Assembly (NCBI GenBank): GCA_965277345.1
Contig: CBDICI010000004.1
Span: 1,798,001-1,862,000, forward strand
Source: CAIOYC01 sp965277345
Lineage (GTDB): Bacteria > Pseudomonadota > Alphaproteobacteria > Caulobacterales > Caulobacteraceae
DNA: 64,000 nucleotides
Reading direction: 5' to 3'
In this document: positions 1 through 8,715 of the stretch, piece after piece
Layout of the letters: the number at the start of each line of letters is the position of its first letter
Position numbering within the stretch: the stretch's first letter is position 1
The notes under the pieces: model-generated
The model's database searches: none
Told to the model about the DNA's origin: nothing
Seen by the model: the letters and a program-made list of their open reading frames with translations, nothing else
Program-made: the position numbers and the translations under genes

Positions 1-1
1 G

Positions 2-331
2 GACCTGGCGCTGTTGGCCGAGGCCGGAGCCCGCGCCCATGGCGACGACCTTGGCGATTTCGCCGATACCGCCGCCCTGATCGCCGCCTGCGATGCGGTG
101 GTGGCGGTGGATACCTCCGTCGCCCACCTCGCCGCGGCCATGGGCAAGCCGACCCTCATCCTGCTGCCACGCTTCGCCGACTGGCGCTGGGGCGATACGG
201 GGTGCGAGACGCCCTGGTACCCGCGCGCCACCCTGATGCGCCAAGCTACGCACAGCAACTGGAGCGGACCGGTGGATCAGGCCTTTAGGATGCTCTCAAT
301 AATGGCTCAGGCAGGCCGAGAGCCCGGTTGA
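2..331 (+). CDS. Glycosyltransferase family 9 (heptosyltransferase-like), C-terminal part
   Basis: Only the last 109 codons lie in the window; the 5' end is cut off by the window edge. The visible part contains the stretch VVAVDTSVAHLAAAMGKP followed by LLPRFADWRWGD and PWYP. This is the nucleotide-sugar binding end of GT9 proteins, the ADP-heptose:LPS heptosyltransferase family, often found as the C-terminal domain of TPR-glycosyltransferase fusions. The spacing between the DTSVAHL motif and the DWRW motif fits the TPR-linked subgroup better than WaaC/WaaF, but this is inference. Substrate and acceptor cannot be named from this fragment. It ends just before a palindromic repeat. Confidence 0.75.
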   Translation, partial: DLALLAEAGARAHGDDLGDFADTAALIAACDAVVAVDTSVAHLAAAMGKPTLILLPRFADWRWGDTGCETPWYPRATLMRQATHSNWSGPVDQAFRMLSIMAQAGREPG

Positions 332-441
332 AATGCATTGCGTCCTTCAAGACGCCCCCGATCAAGTCGGGGGCTCCTCAGGATGACGAAATGTAGCGAA
401 CTCCAGCAACACTCGTCATGCTGAGGAGCGAGCTTGCTCGC
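332..441. repeat. Composite intergenic palindromic repeat (family A)
   Basis: A 17-bp arm at 373-389 matches the reverse complement of 413-429 with one mismatch. Two perfect hairpins flank this: GCCCCCGA/TCGGGGGC at 354-361 and 367-374, and GCGAGC/GCTCGC at 428-433 and 436-441. The GATGACGA...TCGTCATGCTGAG core resembles intergenic repeats I know from alphaproteobacteria. It lies between convergent genes, and there is no T-tract that would mark an intrinsic terminator. Confidence 0.7.
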
Positions 442-493
442 GTCTCGAAGCACGCACGTATGCGCGAACCCGCCGCGTTAACCCTCCAAATAT

Positions 494-1135
494 TCAGCTG
501 TAGTCGTCCCCCCCGATGTCGCCCGAGGTGCCGGGGTCGCTGTCATAGCCGCCGCTGTCGTCGCCGTAATTGTTGATGGTCACGTTCTCCATGCCGTTGC
601 CGCCATAGCCGCCGCCCCATCCGCCGCCAAAGCCGCCCATGCCGTGGTGGCCGCCGAACAGGTTGGACAGCCCCTCGAACAGGAAGGCGCCGCCGGCGAC
701 GCCCGCCGCGGTGGTGCCCGCCGACTGCAGGAAGGAGCCGAGGCCCGACTGCTGGCCGCTGAACGGCCCCCCGCCGAAGAAACCGCCGCCTTGCGAGGGC
801 GCGGGTTGGGGCTGGGCCGCCTGCACCCACGGCGCGGCGCCCTGGGGCTGCGTTACGCGCGGACCGAGTCCGGCTCCGCCGAAGAACCCACCCTGCGGCG
901 GCGGCGCGCCCTGGGTGCGGCCAAGCTCGGCCTGCATGGCGTCGATCTGTTGCTGCGCCTGATGCAGGGCCTGATCGGCCAGGAGGGCGTGCTGGGTCAG
1001 CACATAGGCCGCGTCCGGATTGGCGCGAAAGGCTTGGTCGATCAGCTGCGCGGCCTCGGCGTCCTTGGCTGCGCCCTGCGTCTTGGTCAGATCGGACAGG
1101 AACTGGGTGAGCAGGGTGCGCTCGTCAGGGGTCAT
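494..1135 (-). CDS. DUF2076 domain-containing protein
   Basis: A 213-residue protein starting MTPDERTLLTQFLSDL, the typical opening of DUF2076 proteins. Residues 1-85 form the helical, Gln/Ala-rich conserved part. The centre is a Gly/Pro/Gln-rich stretch with GGGFFGG repeats, and the C-terminus is Gly/His/Trp/Asp-rich and low in complexity. No catalytic motif is visible. A GTG 18 bases upstream (1153) is in frame, but the ATG at 1135 matches the family start and has GGAA at a workable distance. DUF2076 proteins have been described as putative periplasmic ligand-binding sensors; I see no signal peptide here, so the location is open. Confidence 0.8.
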   Translation of the reverse strand: MTPDERTLLTQFLSDLTKTQGAAKDAEAAQLIDQAFRANPDAAYVLTQHALLADQALHQAQQQIDAMQAELGRTQGAPPPQGGFFGGAGLGPRVTQPQGAAPWVQAAQPQPAPSQGGGFFGGGPFSGQQSGLGSFLQSAGTTAAGVAGGAFLFEGLSNLFGGHHGMGGFGGGWGGGYGGNGMENVTINNYGDDSGGYDSDPGTSGDIGGDDYS

Positions 1136-1579
1136 CGTCGCGTTTCCATACACCGGCCCATACCGGCAGAAGGGATGTGGGAGGCGCCGACGGCGGTCTC
1201 AAGTCGCATGACGGCGATGTAATCCCGCGCGGAGTCCGGACAGTCCACGGAGTCCGGCCGATCGCTGATTATCAATTCCATGCAGTGACTTACGGGATAT
1301 ATCTGAGTCCGGATGGAGTCCGGACTGTCCGGACTCCACGCGTGGCGGCGTGCGAAAGCGGCGACGTCCGCGCCCACTGTGCAGGCGACGGGGAAGGTCG
1401 CGGTCTATTGGGCGATGGCGATAACGGCTTCGCATGGAGGGCATCTTAAGGCATGTTCGGGCGCCGGCGATAAGTGGGGGAAGATTCATGACGGTCGCGG
1501 ACGCGCTCCAGCCCATCGCCACGGGCGAACTGCAGCGGGTCAAGTAGCGCGCGGTCCGGAGGCGGTGTAAGCCGCCCCC
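1136..1579. other. Gene-free 444-bp interval holding a cluster of GAGTCCGG repeats
   Basis: No convincing reading frame. It lies upstream of both flanking genes (divergent region) and contains five copies of GAGTCCGG between 1231 and 1337, annotated separately. An A+T-richer stretch at 1262-1304 sits between the repeat copies. No further promoter or terminator stands out. Confidence 0.6.
1231..1337. repeat. Cluster of GGAGTCCGGAC repeats with a near-perfect palindrome
   Basis: The 11-mer GGAGTCCGGAC occurs at 1231-1241 and 1315-1325, and its reverse complement GTCCGGACTCC at 1327-1337. The last two form a perfect 11-bp inverted repeat around a single T at 1326. Shorter copies occur at 1249-1257 and 1305-1313. 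Size and symmetry fit a dimeric protein-binding site or recombination site, but the partner is unknown. Confidence 0.7.
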
Positions 1580-2335
1580 ATGCGGCAGTTCCTGCAAGCC
1601 CTGACCAATCTCGACGCCAAGGCGTGGCGGACCATCGCCATCTCCTTCCTGCTGTTCGGCGGGGTGGGGGTGGTGCTGGTGTTCGGGGCCGGCCTTCTGG
1701 GGCTCAACGGGGCCACGAGCGTGGAGCGCTGGATGGGGGCGGGGGTGGCCGGCCCCTGGGCGCCGCTGCTGGCCATCAGCGGCTTTACCCTGCTGGCCTT
1801 CCTCGGCGCGCCGCAGTTCGTGCTGATCGCCGCCGCCGTGCTGGCCTTCGGGCCGGGGCTGGGCTTCGCCTATAGCTGGCTCGGCACGCTGGTCTCCGCC
1901 CTGGTGGGCTTTGGACTCGGCCGCCGGTTCGGCGCGGGGATGCTGCGCGACTATGCCGGCAAGGGCGTGCGCCAGTTCACCGAATTGGTCGGCCGCAACG
2001 GCTTTGTCGCCAGCCTGATCGTGCGGCTCGTGCCCTCTGCGCCGTTCATCGTCGTCAACATGGCGGCGGGAGTGACGCCCATGAGCGTCTGGGCCTTCGC
2101 CGGTGGCACCGCCCTTGGCATCGTGCCCAAGATCGTGGTCACCGCCTTTTTCGGACACACCGTAGTCGGCGCCATGAGCGGGCAGGTGAGGGGGGTGAAC
2201 TGGCTCGGCCTCGCCGCCGTGGCCGCCTTGTGGGTCGGGATCGGGCTCCTCGCCCGCTGGTGGCTGAAGCGGCAGGAGGCGCGGGCGGAGGATGTAGCCG
2301 CGTTCGAGCATTTCAACGAGGATCGCCGCAGATAA
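1580..2335 (+). CDS. TVP38/TMEM64 family (SNARE-associated/VTT domain) membrane protein
   Basis: A 251-residue integral membrane protein with about five or six hydrophobic segments. The central part runs LGAPQFVLIAAAVLAFGP, then GTLVSALVGFGLGRRFG and VRLVPSAPFIVVNMAAG, the signature of the VTT/SNARE-associated domain shared with DedA proteins (FGxxxGxxxxYxxGR-like and RxxPxxPF elements). The family acts in the inner membrane and has been linked to lipid scrambling and membrane homeostasis; the substrate here is unknown. Monocistronic, with a 304-bp gap before mreB. There is no clear ribosome-binding site before the ATG, which fits the hydrophobic N-terminus only loosely. Confidence 0.85.
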   Translation: MRQFLQALTNLDAKAWRTIAISFLLFGGVGVVLVFGAGLLGLNGATSVERWMGAGVAGPWAPLLAISGFTLLAFLGAPQFVLIAAAVLAFGPGLGFAYSWLGTLVSALVGFGLGRRFGAGMLRDYAGKGVRQFTELVGRNGFVASLIVRLVPSAPFIVVNMAAGVTPMSVWAFAGGTALGIVPKIVVTAFFGHTVVGAMSGQVRGVNWLGLAAVAALWVGIGLLARWWLKRQEARAEDVAAFEHFNEDRRR

Positions 2336-2639
2336 CCCGCGAGCGCCTGCCCGCACCCTGGCGCCCAGGGATGGGATGAACGCACGGGCGGCCTTGCGAA
2401 AAGGCGCCGGCGGCGAAGGGCGAGAACCCCGGCCGGACCGGCTCGCGCGGGCGCCGGAGCGGCCGCGAAGCCGCATACGGCAGCGGGAATAAGTCCTTGA
2501 AATCTGGTCCTACGCGGTGCAGAGGTCGCTTTCGCCCTCACGACCAGCGAATAGAGCCGCGCTAGGGGACAGCGCAGGCTTTCATCCATGGTTTAGAGGC
2601 GTGGCGCACCTATACCGACCCTTCGCTACAAGGCCCCAT
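2336..2639. other. mreB upstream region
   Basis: 304 bp without a gene. It contains a small hairpin (CCCTGG/CCAGGG with a 3-nt loop) about 25 bp after the previous stop codon, but no T-tract. The mreB promoter should lie here. GCTA-containing -10-like words occur near 2560 and 2625, but none has a convincing -35 partner, so no promoter is called. Confidence 0.4.
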
Positions 2640-3683
2640 ATGCTTCCTTCCCTGTTCGGCGTCATCTCCAACGACATCGCGATCGACCTCGGCACGGCCA
2701 ACACCCTCATCTACATGAAGGGCAAGGGCATCGTGCTGAACGAACCTTCGGTGGTGGCGCTGAGAAACGTCGGGGGTCGCAAGATCGTCCATGCGGTGGG
2801 CATCGAGGCCAAGCAGATGCTGGGCCGCACGCCGGGCCACATGGAGGCCATCCGTCCGATGCGCGACGGGGTGATCGCCGACTTTGAAGTGGCCGAGGAG
2901 ATGATCAAGCACTTCATCAGGAAGGTGCACAAGGGCAACCGCTTCGTGAACCCCAAGGTCATCGTCTGCGTGCCCTCCGGCGCCACGGCGGTGGAACGGC
3001 GCGCCATCAACGATTCGTGTCTGAACGCTTCGGCCCGCCGGGTCGGCCTGATCGACGAGCCGATGGCGGCGGCGATCGGCGCCGGCCTGCCGATCCACGA
3101 GCCCACGGGCTCGATGGTGGTGGACATCGGCGGCGGCACCACCGAGGTGGCGGTGCTTTCGCTCTCCGGCATCGTCTATTCCCGCTCGGTCCGCGTCGGC
3201 GGCGACAAGATGGACGAGGCGATCATCTCCTACATGCGCCGCCATCATAACCTGCTCATCGGCGAGACCACCGCCGAGCGGATCAAGAAGGAGATCGGCA
3301 CCGCCCGCTCGCCGATAGAGGGCGACGGCCTGGCCATCGAGGTCAAGGGCCGCGACCTGATGCAGGGCGTGCCGCGGGAGGTGCGCATTTCTGAAAAGCA
3401 GGCCGCCGAGGCGCTGGCCGAACCGGTGACCCAGATCGTCGAGGCGGTGAAGGTGGCGCTGGAGGCCACGCCGCCGGAACTGGCCGCCGACATCGCCGAC
3501 AAGGGCATCATGCTCACCGGCGGCGGCGCGCTACTGCGCGGGCTGGACGCCGAAATCCGTGACCACACCGGCCTGCCGGTCACCGTCGCCGACGATCCCC
3601 TGTCCTGCGTGGCGCTCGGGTGCGGCAAAGTGCTTGAGCACCCGAAATGGATGAAGGGCGTGCTGGACGCCTCGCTGGCTTAG
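2640..3683 (+). CDS. mreB: Rod shape-determining protein MreB
   Basis: 347 residues, the usual MreB length. It begins MLPSLFGVISNDIAIDLGTANTL, with the actin-fold phosphate-1 motif DLGTANT near residue 14. VDIGGGTTEVAV is the phosphate-2 loop, and GIMLTGGGALLRGLD is the adenosine motif. MreB forms membrane-bound filaments that guide the elongation peptidoglycan machinery. The ATG at 2640 is chosen over an upstream in-frame start at 2517 because it matches the conserved family N-terminus (SLFG..S.D.AIDLGT). First gene of a five-gene rod-shape operon; mreC follows after 67 bp. Confidence 0.97.
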   Translation: MLPSLFGVISNDIAIDLGTANTLIYMKGKGIVLNEPSVVALRNVGGRKIVHAVGIEAKQMLGRTPGHMEAIRPMRDGVIADFEVAEEMIKHFIRKVHKGNRFVNPKVIVCVPSGATAVERRAINDSCLNASARRVGLIDEPMAAAIGAGLPIHEPTGSMVVDIGGGTTEVAVLSLSGIVYSRSVRVGGDKMDEAIISYMRRHHNLLIGETTAERIKKEIGTARSPIEGDGLAIEVKGRDLMQGVPREVRISEKQAAEALAEPVTQIVEAVKVALEATPPELAADIADKGIMLTGGGALLRGLDAEIRDHTGLPVTVADDPLSCVALGCGKVLEHPKWMKGVLDASLA

Positions 3684-3750
3684 CCCTAACTCGCCTGTGT
3701 CGCCCACCGCGACGCAGCCCCGATTCCCGCCCCGCCGACGGAGATGAAGC

Positions 3751-4983
3751 GTGGCCTACCGCGACAGCCCGTTTCAGGAGCTCAAGGTCCCGCTGACCTG
3801 GACGGCGGGCGCGGCCACCGTGCTGGCCCTGGCCGCCGCCATCATGCTGTTCGTCGCCGACCGCAAGGACCAGGCCAAGGTCAGCGCCCAGGCGCTGGGT
3901 CATGCACAGGTCCGCGCCGGGTTCGACGGCTTCATGGCGCCCGTCTCAGGCGTACTGGCCGCGCCGATGCGCTGGATCACCGACGGGGCGGGCTCCATCG
4001 GCGACTATTTCTTCGCCGTATCGGAGAACCACCGGCTGAAGAAACGGCTGGCGAGCCTGGAGCAGATCCAGGCCAACGATATCGCGCTGAAGAGCCTGAA
4101 CCGCCGCTACGAACAGTTGCTGAAGCTTCGCACCGAGCCGCCGATCCCCATGGTGACCGCGCGGGTGGTGGCCGATGCGCGTGGCCCCTTCGCCAACGCC
4201 CGGCTGATCGACGTGGGCGCCGCCGCCGGGGTCAAGATCGGCAATCCGGCCATGACCGAACAGGGCGTGGTGGGCCGCGTGGTGGGCGTATCGTCAAACG
4301 CCAGCCGCCTTCTCCTGCTCACCGATCCGGAAAGCCGCACCCCGGTGCTGATCGACCGCACCAACGCCCGCGCCGTGCTGGCGGGGGACGGCGGGGCCAA
4401 TCCGCGGCTCGACTATGTACGCGGCAGGGACGTGATCAGGAACGGCGACCTGGTGGTCACCTCCGGCGACGGCGGCCTCTATCCCCGCGGACTGCCGGTG
4501 GGGGTGACGCAGCAGGACGTCCGGGGCGTCTGGCGCCTGCGGCTCTATTCCGACCGGGGCGCCGTCGATTTCGTGCGGGTGCTGGTCTATGACGACTTCT
4601 CGCAGATGGTGGACCAGGCCAAGCTGGCCGAGCCTGCCATGCCCCCCCTCGCCGCCGCCGACGCCGCCAAGGTAAAGGCGGCGGAGATCGCGCCGGCGTC
4701 TCCGCCGCCCGTCGCGGGCGGTGGGGCGCAGAAGGCCGCTGTATCGCCTGTCACGGCGCCGACTCCGCCGGTGGCCAGGCCGCTGGCCTCCCCGCCCAGG
4801 CCGGCGAGCGCTAAACCCCTCGCGACCGGCCTCAAGCCGGCATCCGGGAAGGCCGCCAAGCCGAAGCCGCCCAAGCTCAAGCCCGGTGAATATCGCCGGG
4901 TGCATGTGCGGCCGGGCAGCGACAACCTGCCGCAATTCGACCCGCGCTTCCCCAACGGCGCGGGCGGAGGCGGCGGCGCGTGA
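3751..4983 (+). CDS. mreC: Rod shape-determining protein MreC
   Basis: 410 residues with a GTG start. There is one membrane span at about 14-36 and a predicted coiled coil near 85-115 (HRLKKRLASLEQIQ). The periplasmic beta-barrel core includes RLIDVGAAAGVKIGNPAMTEQGVVGRVVGV and the VTSGDGGLYPRGLPVG signature. MreC is a periplasmic scaffold linking MreB/MreD to PBP2. Residues after about 285 are an unusually long Pro/Ala/Lys-rich tail of some 125 residues beyond the core. The stop codon overlaps the mreD GTG by 4 nt, so the two are translationally coupled. Confidence 0.95.
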   Translation: MAYRDSPFQELKVPLTWTAGAATVLALAAAIMLFVADRKDQAKVSAQALGHAQVRAGFDGFMAPVSGVLAAPMRWITDGAGSIGDYFFAVSENHRLKKRLASLEQIQANDIALKSLNRRYEQLLKLRTEPPIPMVTARVVADARGPFANARLIDVGAAAGVKIGNPAMTEQGVVGRVVGVSSNASRLLLLTDPESRTPVLIDRTNARAVLAGDGGANPRLDYVRGRDVIRNGDLVVTSGDGGLYPRGLPVGVTQQDVRGVWRLRLYSDRGAVDFVRVLVYDDFSQMVDQAKLAEPAMPPLAAADAAKVKAAEIAPASPPPVAGGGAQKAAVSPVTAPTPPVARPLASPPRPASAKPLATGLKPASGKAAKPKPPKLKPGEYRRVHVRPGSDNLPQFDPRFPNGAGGGGGA

Positions 4984-5495
4984 GCCGCACCCCGTCCCGC
5001 CCGCTCGAACCCTGGCGGTGGCTGGGCGTGCCGGCGCTGCTGGTCATGGCCGCCACCGTCGTCTTCGCCATTCCCCTACGGGTGCTGACCCTGGCCTTGC
5101 CGGAGCCGGTGTTCCCCCTCGTGCTGGCCTTCGGCTGGGCCATCATCCGGCCCTCCCTGCTCGGGCCGTTCCTGCTGGTGGCCGTGGGGGTGTTCCTCGA
5201 CCTGTTCTGCGGCGCACCGCTCGGGCTTTGGCCGATCAGCCTGCTGGTCGCCTACGGCGTGGCGCTGGTGGGCCGCACGCTGATGGTGGGGCAGGAGACG
5301 GAAGTGATGGCCTTCTATTACGCGCTCTCCACCGCGGCGGCCTTCGCCAGCGCCTATGTGCTGGTGGCCATCGCCGGGCACGGCCAGCCGAACCTGATCG
5401 CCCTCATGTGGCAATATGTGGCGACCTTGCCGCTGTTCTACTTCGTGCTCATGCTGCGTAGTCGTTTCCGCGACGCCGACATCCGTTTCCGTTGA
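4980..5495 (+). CDS. mreD: Rod shape-determining protein MreD
   Basis: 171 residues, very hydrophobic, with about five membrane spans (for example LLVMAATVVFAIPLRVLTL and the following FPLVLAFGWAIIRPSLLG). The region LLVAVGVFLDLFCGAPLGLWPISLL carries the conserved D-hydrophobic-G-P-G/L-type motif of MreD. It is an inner-membrane member of the elongasome between MreC and PBP2/RodA. The GTG start overlaps the end of mreC. The gap to mrdA is 10 bp. Confidence 0.92.
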   Translation: MSRTPSRPLEPWRWLGVPALLVMAATVVFAIPLRVLTLALPEPVFPLVLAFGWAIIRPSLLGPFLLVAVGVFLDLFCGAPLGLWPISLLVAYGVALVGRTLMVGQETEVMAFYYALSTAAAFASAYVLVAIAGHGQPNLIALMWQYVATLPLFYFVLMLRSRFRDADIRFR

Positions 5496-5505
5496 GGCCT
5501 GAGCC

Positions 5506-7527
5506 GTGAGCCTGGAGCCGTCCATCTTCTTCGACGAGGTGAACGAACGCCAGGGTGTGTTCCACCGCCGTACCTTCATTCTGGCCGGCTTCGCGGGCGT
5601 CGGCACGCTGGCGCTGATGGGGCGGCTCGGCGACCTGCAGGTGGTGGAGGGGGCCAAGTACCAGAGCCTGTCCAACTCCAACCAGTTCAACTTCCGCCTG
5701 CGGCCGCCGCCGCGCGGCCGCATCCTGGACCGCAACGGGGTGGAATTGGCCGCCAACCGGCCGAACTTCCGCGTGCTCTACCGCAAGGGCGAGGCCAAGG
5801 ACGATCCGGAGGAGACGCTGGACAAGGTGGCGGAGTTGATCCCGCTCACCGACCAGAAGAAGACGGCGCTGCTGAAGGAGATCGCCAACGCGCCCAAGTC
5901 CGCGCCGATCGCCATCGCCAACGACCTCTCCTGGGACGAGTTCACCCGCATCAATGTGCGCGCGCCCGAACTGCCGGGCGTGGCCGCCGACATGAACGAG
6001 GCCAGGGTCTATCCCTTCGGCGGCGCCTTCGCCCACGTGATCGGCTATGTGGCCAAGGTCTCGGCCGAGGACGTGGCCAAGGAAAAGGGGCTGGACGGCA
6101 AGCCCGACCGCCTGTTGCTCGACCCCGGCTTCCGCATCGGCAAGCAGGGGGTGGAGCGGGCGCTGGATCACCCGCTGCGCGGCGTGCCCGGCGGCCAGAA
6201 GGTGGAGGTGGACAGCATGGGCCGGGTGATCCGCGAGGACCCGGCGGGCGATATCCACGCCATCCCCGGCAAGGACGTGGTGCTGACCCTGGACGCCGAC
6301 ATCCAGAACCGCGCGCTCGAGGTGTTCGGCTCGGACAGCGGCGCGGCGGTGATGATGGACGTGCGCACGGGCGATGTGCTGTGCATGGTCTCCGCCCCTT
6401 CGTTCGACGCCAACGAGTTCGTTTCGGGAGTGCCGAGCGCGGACTATCGCGCCTTGGCGGAATACGATCACAAGCCGCTACTCAACAAAGCCCTGACCGG
6501 CACCTATCCGCCGGGCTCGACCTTCAAGACCATGGTGGCCCTGGCGGCGCTGGAAAAGGGTTATGATCCCAAGACGACCCATACCTGCAACGGGGTGTTC
6601 CCGTTCGGCAACCACGTGTTCCACTGTGACCACCACCATGGCACCCTCGACCTGCACGGGGCGATCGTCACCTCCTGCGACGTCTACTTCTTTCAGGCGG
6701 CGCTATTTTGCGGACCTGACAAGATCGCCGAGATCGCCCGCGGCTTCGGCCTCGGCCACGTCTTCGATATCGGCGTCAGCGGCCAGAAGGCTGGCATCGT
6801 GCCCGATATCGCGTGGAAAAAGAAGTACATGGGCAAGCGCCACCTGGATACGAAGTGGTATCCAGGCGAAACGCCCTCCATGGGCATCGGCCAAGGCTAC
6901 ACCAACATCAACGCTCTGCAATCCTGCGTCATGGTCTCGCGCCTGGCCAACGGCAAGAAGGCGCTCAATCCACGCCTGGTTCGCTCCATCGGCGGCATCG
7001 AGCAGCCGCGGGGTACGCAGGTGGACGATCTGCCGGTCAATGCGGAGCATATCGAATTCGTGCGCAAGGCCATGGCCGATGTGGTGGTTTCCGGCACCGC
7101 CGCCGCCACGGCCAAGCTTGGCCTTGACCCGATCGTTATGGCCGGCAAGACCGGTACGGCACAGTCGCATACAGGCAAGACGGCACACGGGGCTAAGGGC
7201 GCGTGGGCGTTACGGGACCACGCCTGGTTTGTGGCTTTCGCTCCGGCGGACGACCCGCGCTATGCGATCAGCGTCATCGTGGAGCACGGCGGCTTCGGCG
7301 CCGATTCAGCCGCCCCCAAGGCGCGGGAGATCATGCGGGTGGCCCTGCTGAAGGACCCCGAGGTACGCGCCCGCATAGAGCATCCGCTACCCTTGCCGAA
7401 GATCGATCCCAACGCGCCGGTCGACGGCGTGGCCCCGCCGCCCCCCACCGACCTGCCTGGCGCGCCTCCACAGGGGCCGAGCGGGCCGGACCTGCAAAAT
7501 CCCACCCTACCGGACCCGCCCCAATGA
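5506..7527 (+). CDS. mrdA: Penicillin-binding protein 2, elongation transpeptidase
   Basis: 673 residues with a GTG start. One N-terminal membrane anchor lies near 24-42. The class B PBP dimerisation domain follows (GRILDRNG near 70). The transpeptidase domain carries S338-T-F-K, S390-C-D and K548-T-G. The second motif reads SxD, as in PBP2 orthologues, rather than SxN. It cross-links peptidoglycan during side-wall growth with RodA. The last ~50 residues form a Pro-rich tail (PPPPTDLPGAPPQ) beyond the catalytic fold. Its stop overlaps the rodA ATG (ATGA), so the pair is coupled. Confidence 0.95.
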   Translation: MSLEPSIFFDEVNERQGVFHRRTFILAGFAGVGTLALMGRLGDLQVVEGAKYQSLSNSNQFNFRLRPPPRGRILDRNGVELAANRPNFRVLYRKGEAKDDPEETLDKVAELIPLTDQKKTALLKEIANAPKSAPIAIANDLSWDEFTRINVRAPELPGVAADMNEARVYPFGGAFAHVIGYVAKVSAEDVAKEKGLDGKPDRLLLDPGFRIGKQGVERALDHPLRGVPGGQKVEVDSMGRVIREDPAGDIHAIPGKDVVLTLDADIQNRALEVFGSDSGAAVMMDVRTGDVLCMVSAPSFDANEFVSGVPSADYRALAEYDHKPLLNKALTGTYPPGSTFKTMVALAALEKGYDPKTTHTCNGVFPFGNHVFHCDHHHGTLDLHGAIVTSCDVYFFQAALFCGPDKIAEIARGFGLGHVFDIGVSGQKAGIVPDIAWKKKYMGKRHLDTKWYPGETPSMGIGQGYTNINALQSCVMVSRLANGKKALNPRLVRSIGGIEQPRGTQVDDLPVNAEHIEFVRKAMADVVVSGTAAATAKLGLDPIVMAGKTGTAQSHTGKTAHGAKGAWALRDHAWFVAFAPADDPRYAISVIVEHGGFGADSAAPKAREIMRVALLKDPEVRARIEHPLPLPKIDPNAPVDGVAPPPPTDLPGAPPQGPSGPDLQNPTLPDPPQ

Positions 7528-8666
7528 CCGCCTCCGCCCTTACCCGTCCGGGACAGCGCGAGCGGCTGTCGGAGAAGCTGACCGAGATCGACTGGCGCCT
7601 CGCCCTGGTGCTGACCGTCATCGCCGGGTTCGGCGGCATGATCCTCTATTCCGCCGCGGGCAATCAGTGGGGGCCGTGGGCGGACAAGCACCTGATCCGC
7701 TATGGCCTGTGCCTGATCGTCATGCTGGGCCTGTCCTTGATCGGGCTGCGCTACTGGTTCACCGCCGCCTATCCCACCTATGCCCTGGCGCTGCTGCTGC
7801 TGCTGGCCGTGCCGGTGATCGGCCATTCCTCGCTGGGGGCCAAGCGCTGGATCTTCGGCATCCAGCCCTCCGAGATCATGAAGGTGGGGCTGGTGCTCGC
7901 CTTGGCGCGCTTCTACCACGGCCTGACCTCGCGCGAGGCGGCCATGTCGTGGAAGCTGCTCATCCCCGTGGCGCTGATCGGCGCGCCGGTGCTCCTGGTG
8001 GCGCACCAGCCCGATCTCGGCACCGCCATCCTTTTGGCCGTCACCGGCTTTTCCATCATGGTGCTGGGCGGGCTGAGCTGGCGGCTGATGACGGCGGCGG
8101 TGCTGCTCGGCGGCGCGGCGGTGGCGCCCTTCCTGATGTTCGTGGTGAAGGGCTACCAGCGCGACCGCCTGCTGACCTTCCTGCATCCGGAGAACGACCC
8201 CTCCGGCCTCGGCTACCACATCACCCAGTCCAAGATCGCGCTCGGCTCCGGCGGGTTGATGGGCAAGGGGTTCGGTCTCGGCTCCCAGAGCCAGCTCAAC
8301 TTCCTGCCGGAAAAACAGACCGACTTCGTGTTCGCCACCTTCGGCGAGGAGTTCGGCCTGGTGGGCTGCGTCGGCCTCTTGCTGCTCTATGCCCTGGCGG
8401 TGGGCATCGCGCTGCGCATCGCCTCGATCTCCCACAGCCATTTCGGCCGGCTGAGCGCGGCGGGGGTGACGGTGACCTTCGCCCTCTATGTGCTGGTCAA
8501 CGCCGCCATGGTCATGGGCCTCGCGCCCGTGGTGGGCGTGCCCATGCCGTTGATGAGCTATGGCGGCACGGTGATGGTCACGGTGATGGTCTGCTTCGGC
8601 CTGGTGGAGGCGGTGCGCGTTCACCGCTATGAAGAAATGCCCTCCGGTCGCGGCAGCCTGTTCTAG
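7524..8666 (+). CDS. rodA: Rod shape-determining protein RodA (SEDS glycosyltransferase)
   Basis: 380 residues with about ten membrane segments. It carries SEDS-family landmarks: KRWIFGIQPSEIMK, HQPDLGTAIL, a TQSKIALGSGG loop, EEFGLVGCVG, and near the end APVVGVPMPLMSYGGT. RodA polymerises lipid II into glycan strands together with PBP2. The frame is open much further upstream, but the ATG at 7524 overlaps the mrdA stop and gives the family-typical N-terminus (EIDWRLALVLTVIAGFG), so it is chosen. Last gene of the mre operon. Confidence 0.95.
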   Translation: MTASALTRPGQRERLSEKLTEIDWRLALVLTVIAGFGGMILYSAAGNQWGPWADKHLIRYGLCLIVMLGLSLIGLRYWFTAAYPTYALALLLLLAVPVIGHSSLGAKRWIFGIQPSEIMKVGLVLALARFYHGLTSREAAMSWKLLIPVALIGAPVLLVAHQPDLGTAILLAVTGFSIMVLGGLSWRLMTAAVLLGGAAVAPFLMFVVKGYQRDRLLTFLHPENDPSGLGYHITQSKIALGSGGLMGKGFGLGSQSQLNFLPEKQTDFVFATFGEEFGLVGCVGLLLLYALAVGIALRIASISHSHFGRLSAAGVTVTFALYVLVNAAMVMGLAPVVGVPMPLMSYGGTVMVTVMVCFGLVEAVRVHRYEEMPSGRGSLF

Positions 8667-8715
8667 GAGACTGTTTGGCGCAGGGCCTTTGCAAACGGTC
8701 TCAAGGGAGGACCCC

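Noticed and set aside
354..374. GCCCCCGA/TCGGGGGC hairpin as a terminator of the first gene
   Set aside because: No T-tract follows; it is better explained as part of the composite palindromic repeat.
1231..1337. GAGTCCGG repeats as a CRISPR array
   Set aside because: Repeats are too short and irregularly spaced, occur in both orientations, and no cas gene is nearby.
1199..2476. 425-codon open frame on the minus strand
   Set aside because: His/Gly/Arg-rich nonsense composition; it is the shadow of the TVP38-type gene on the plus strand.
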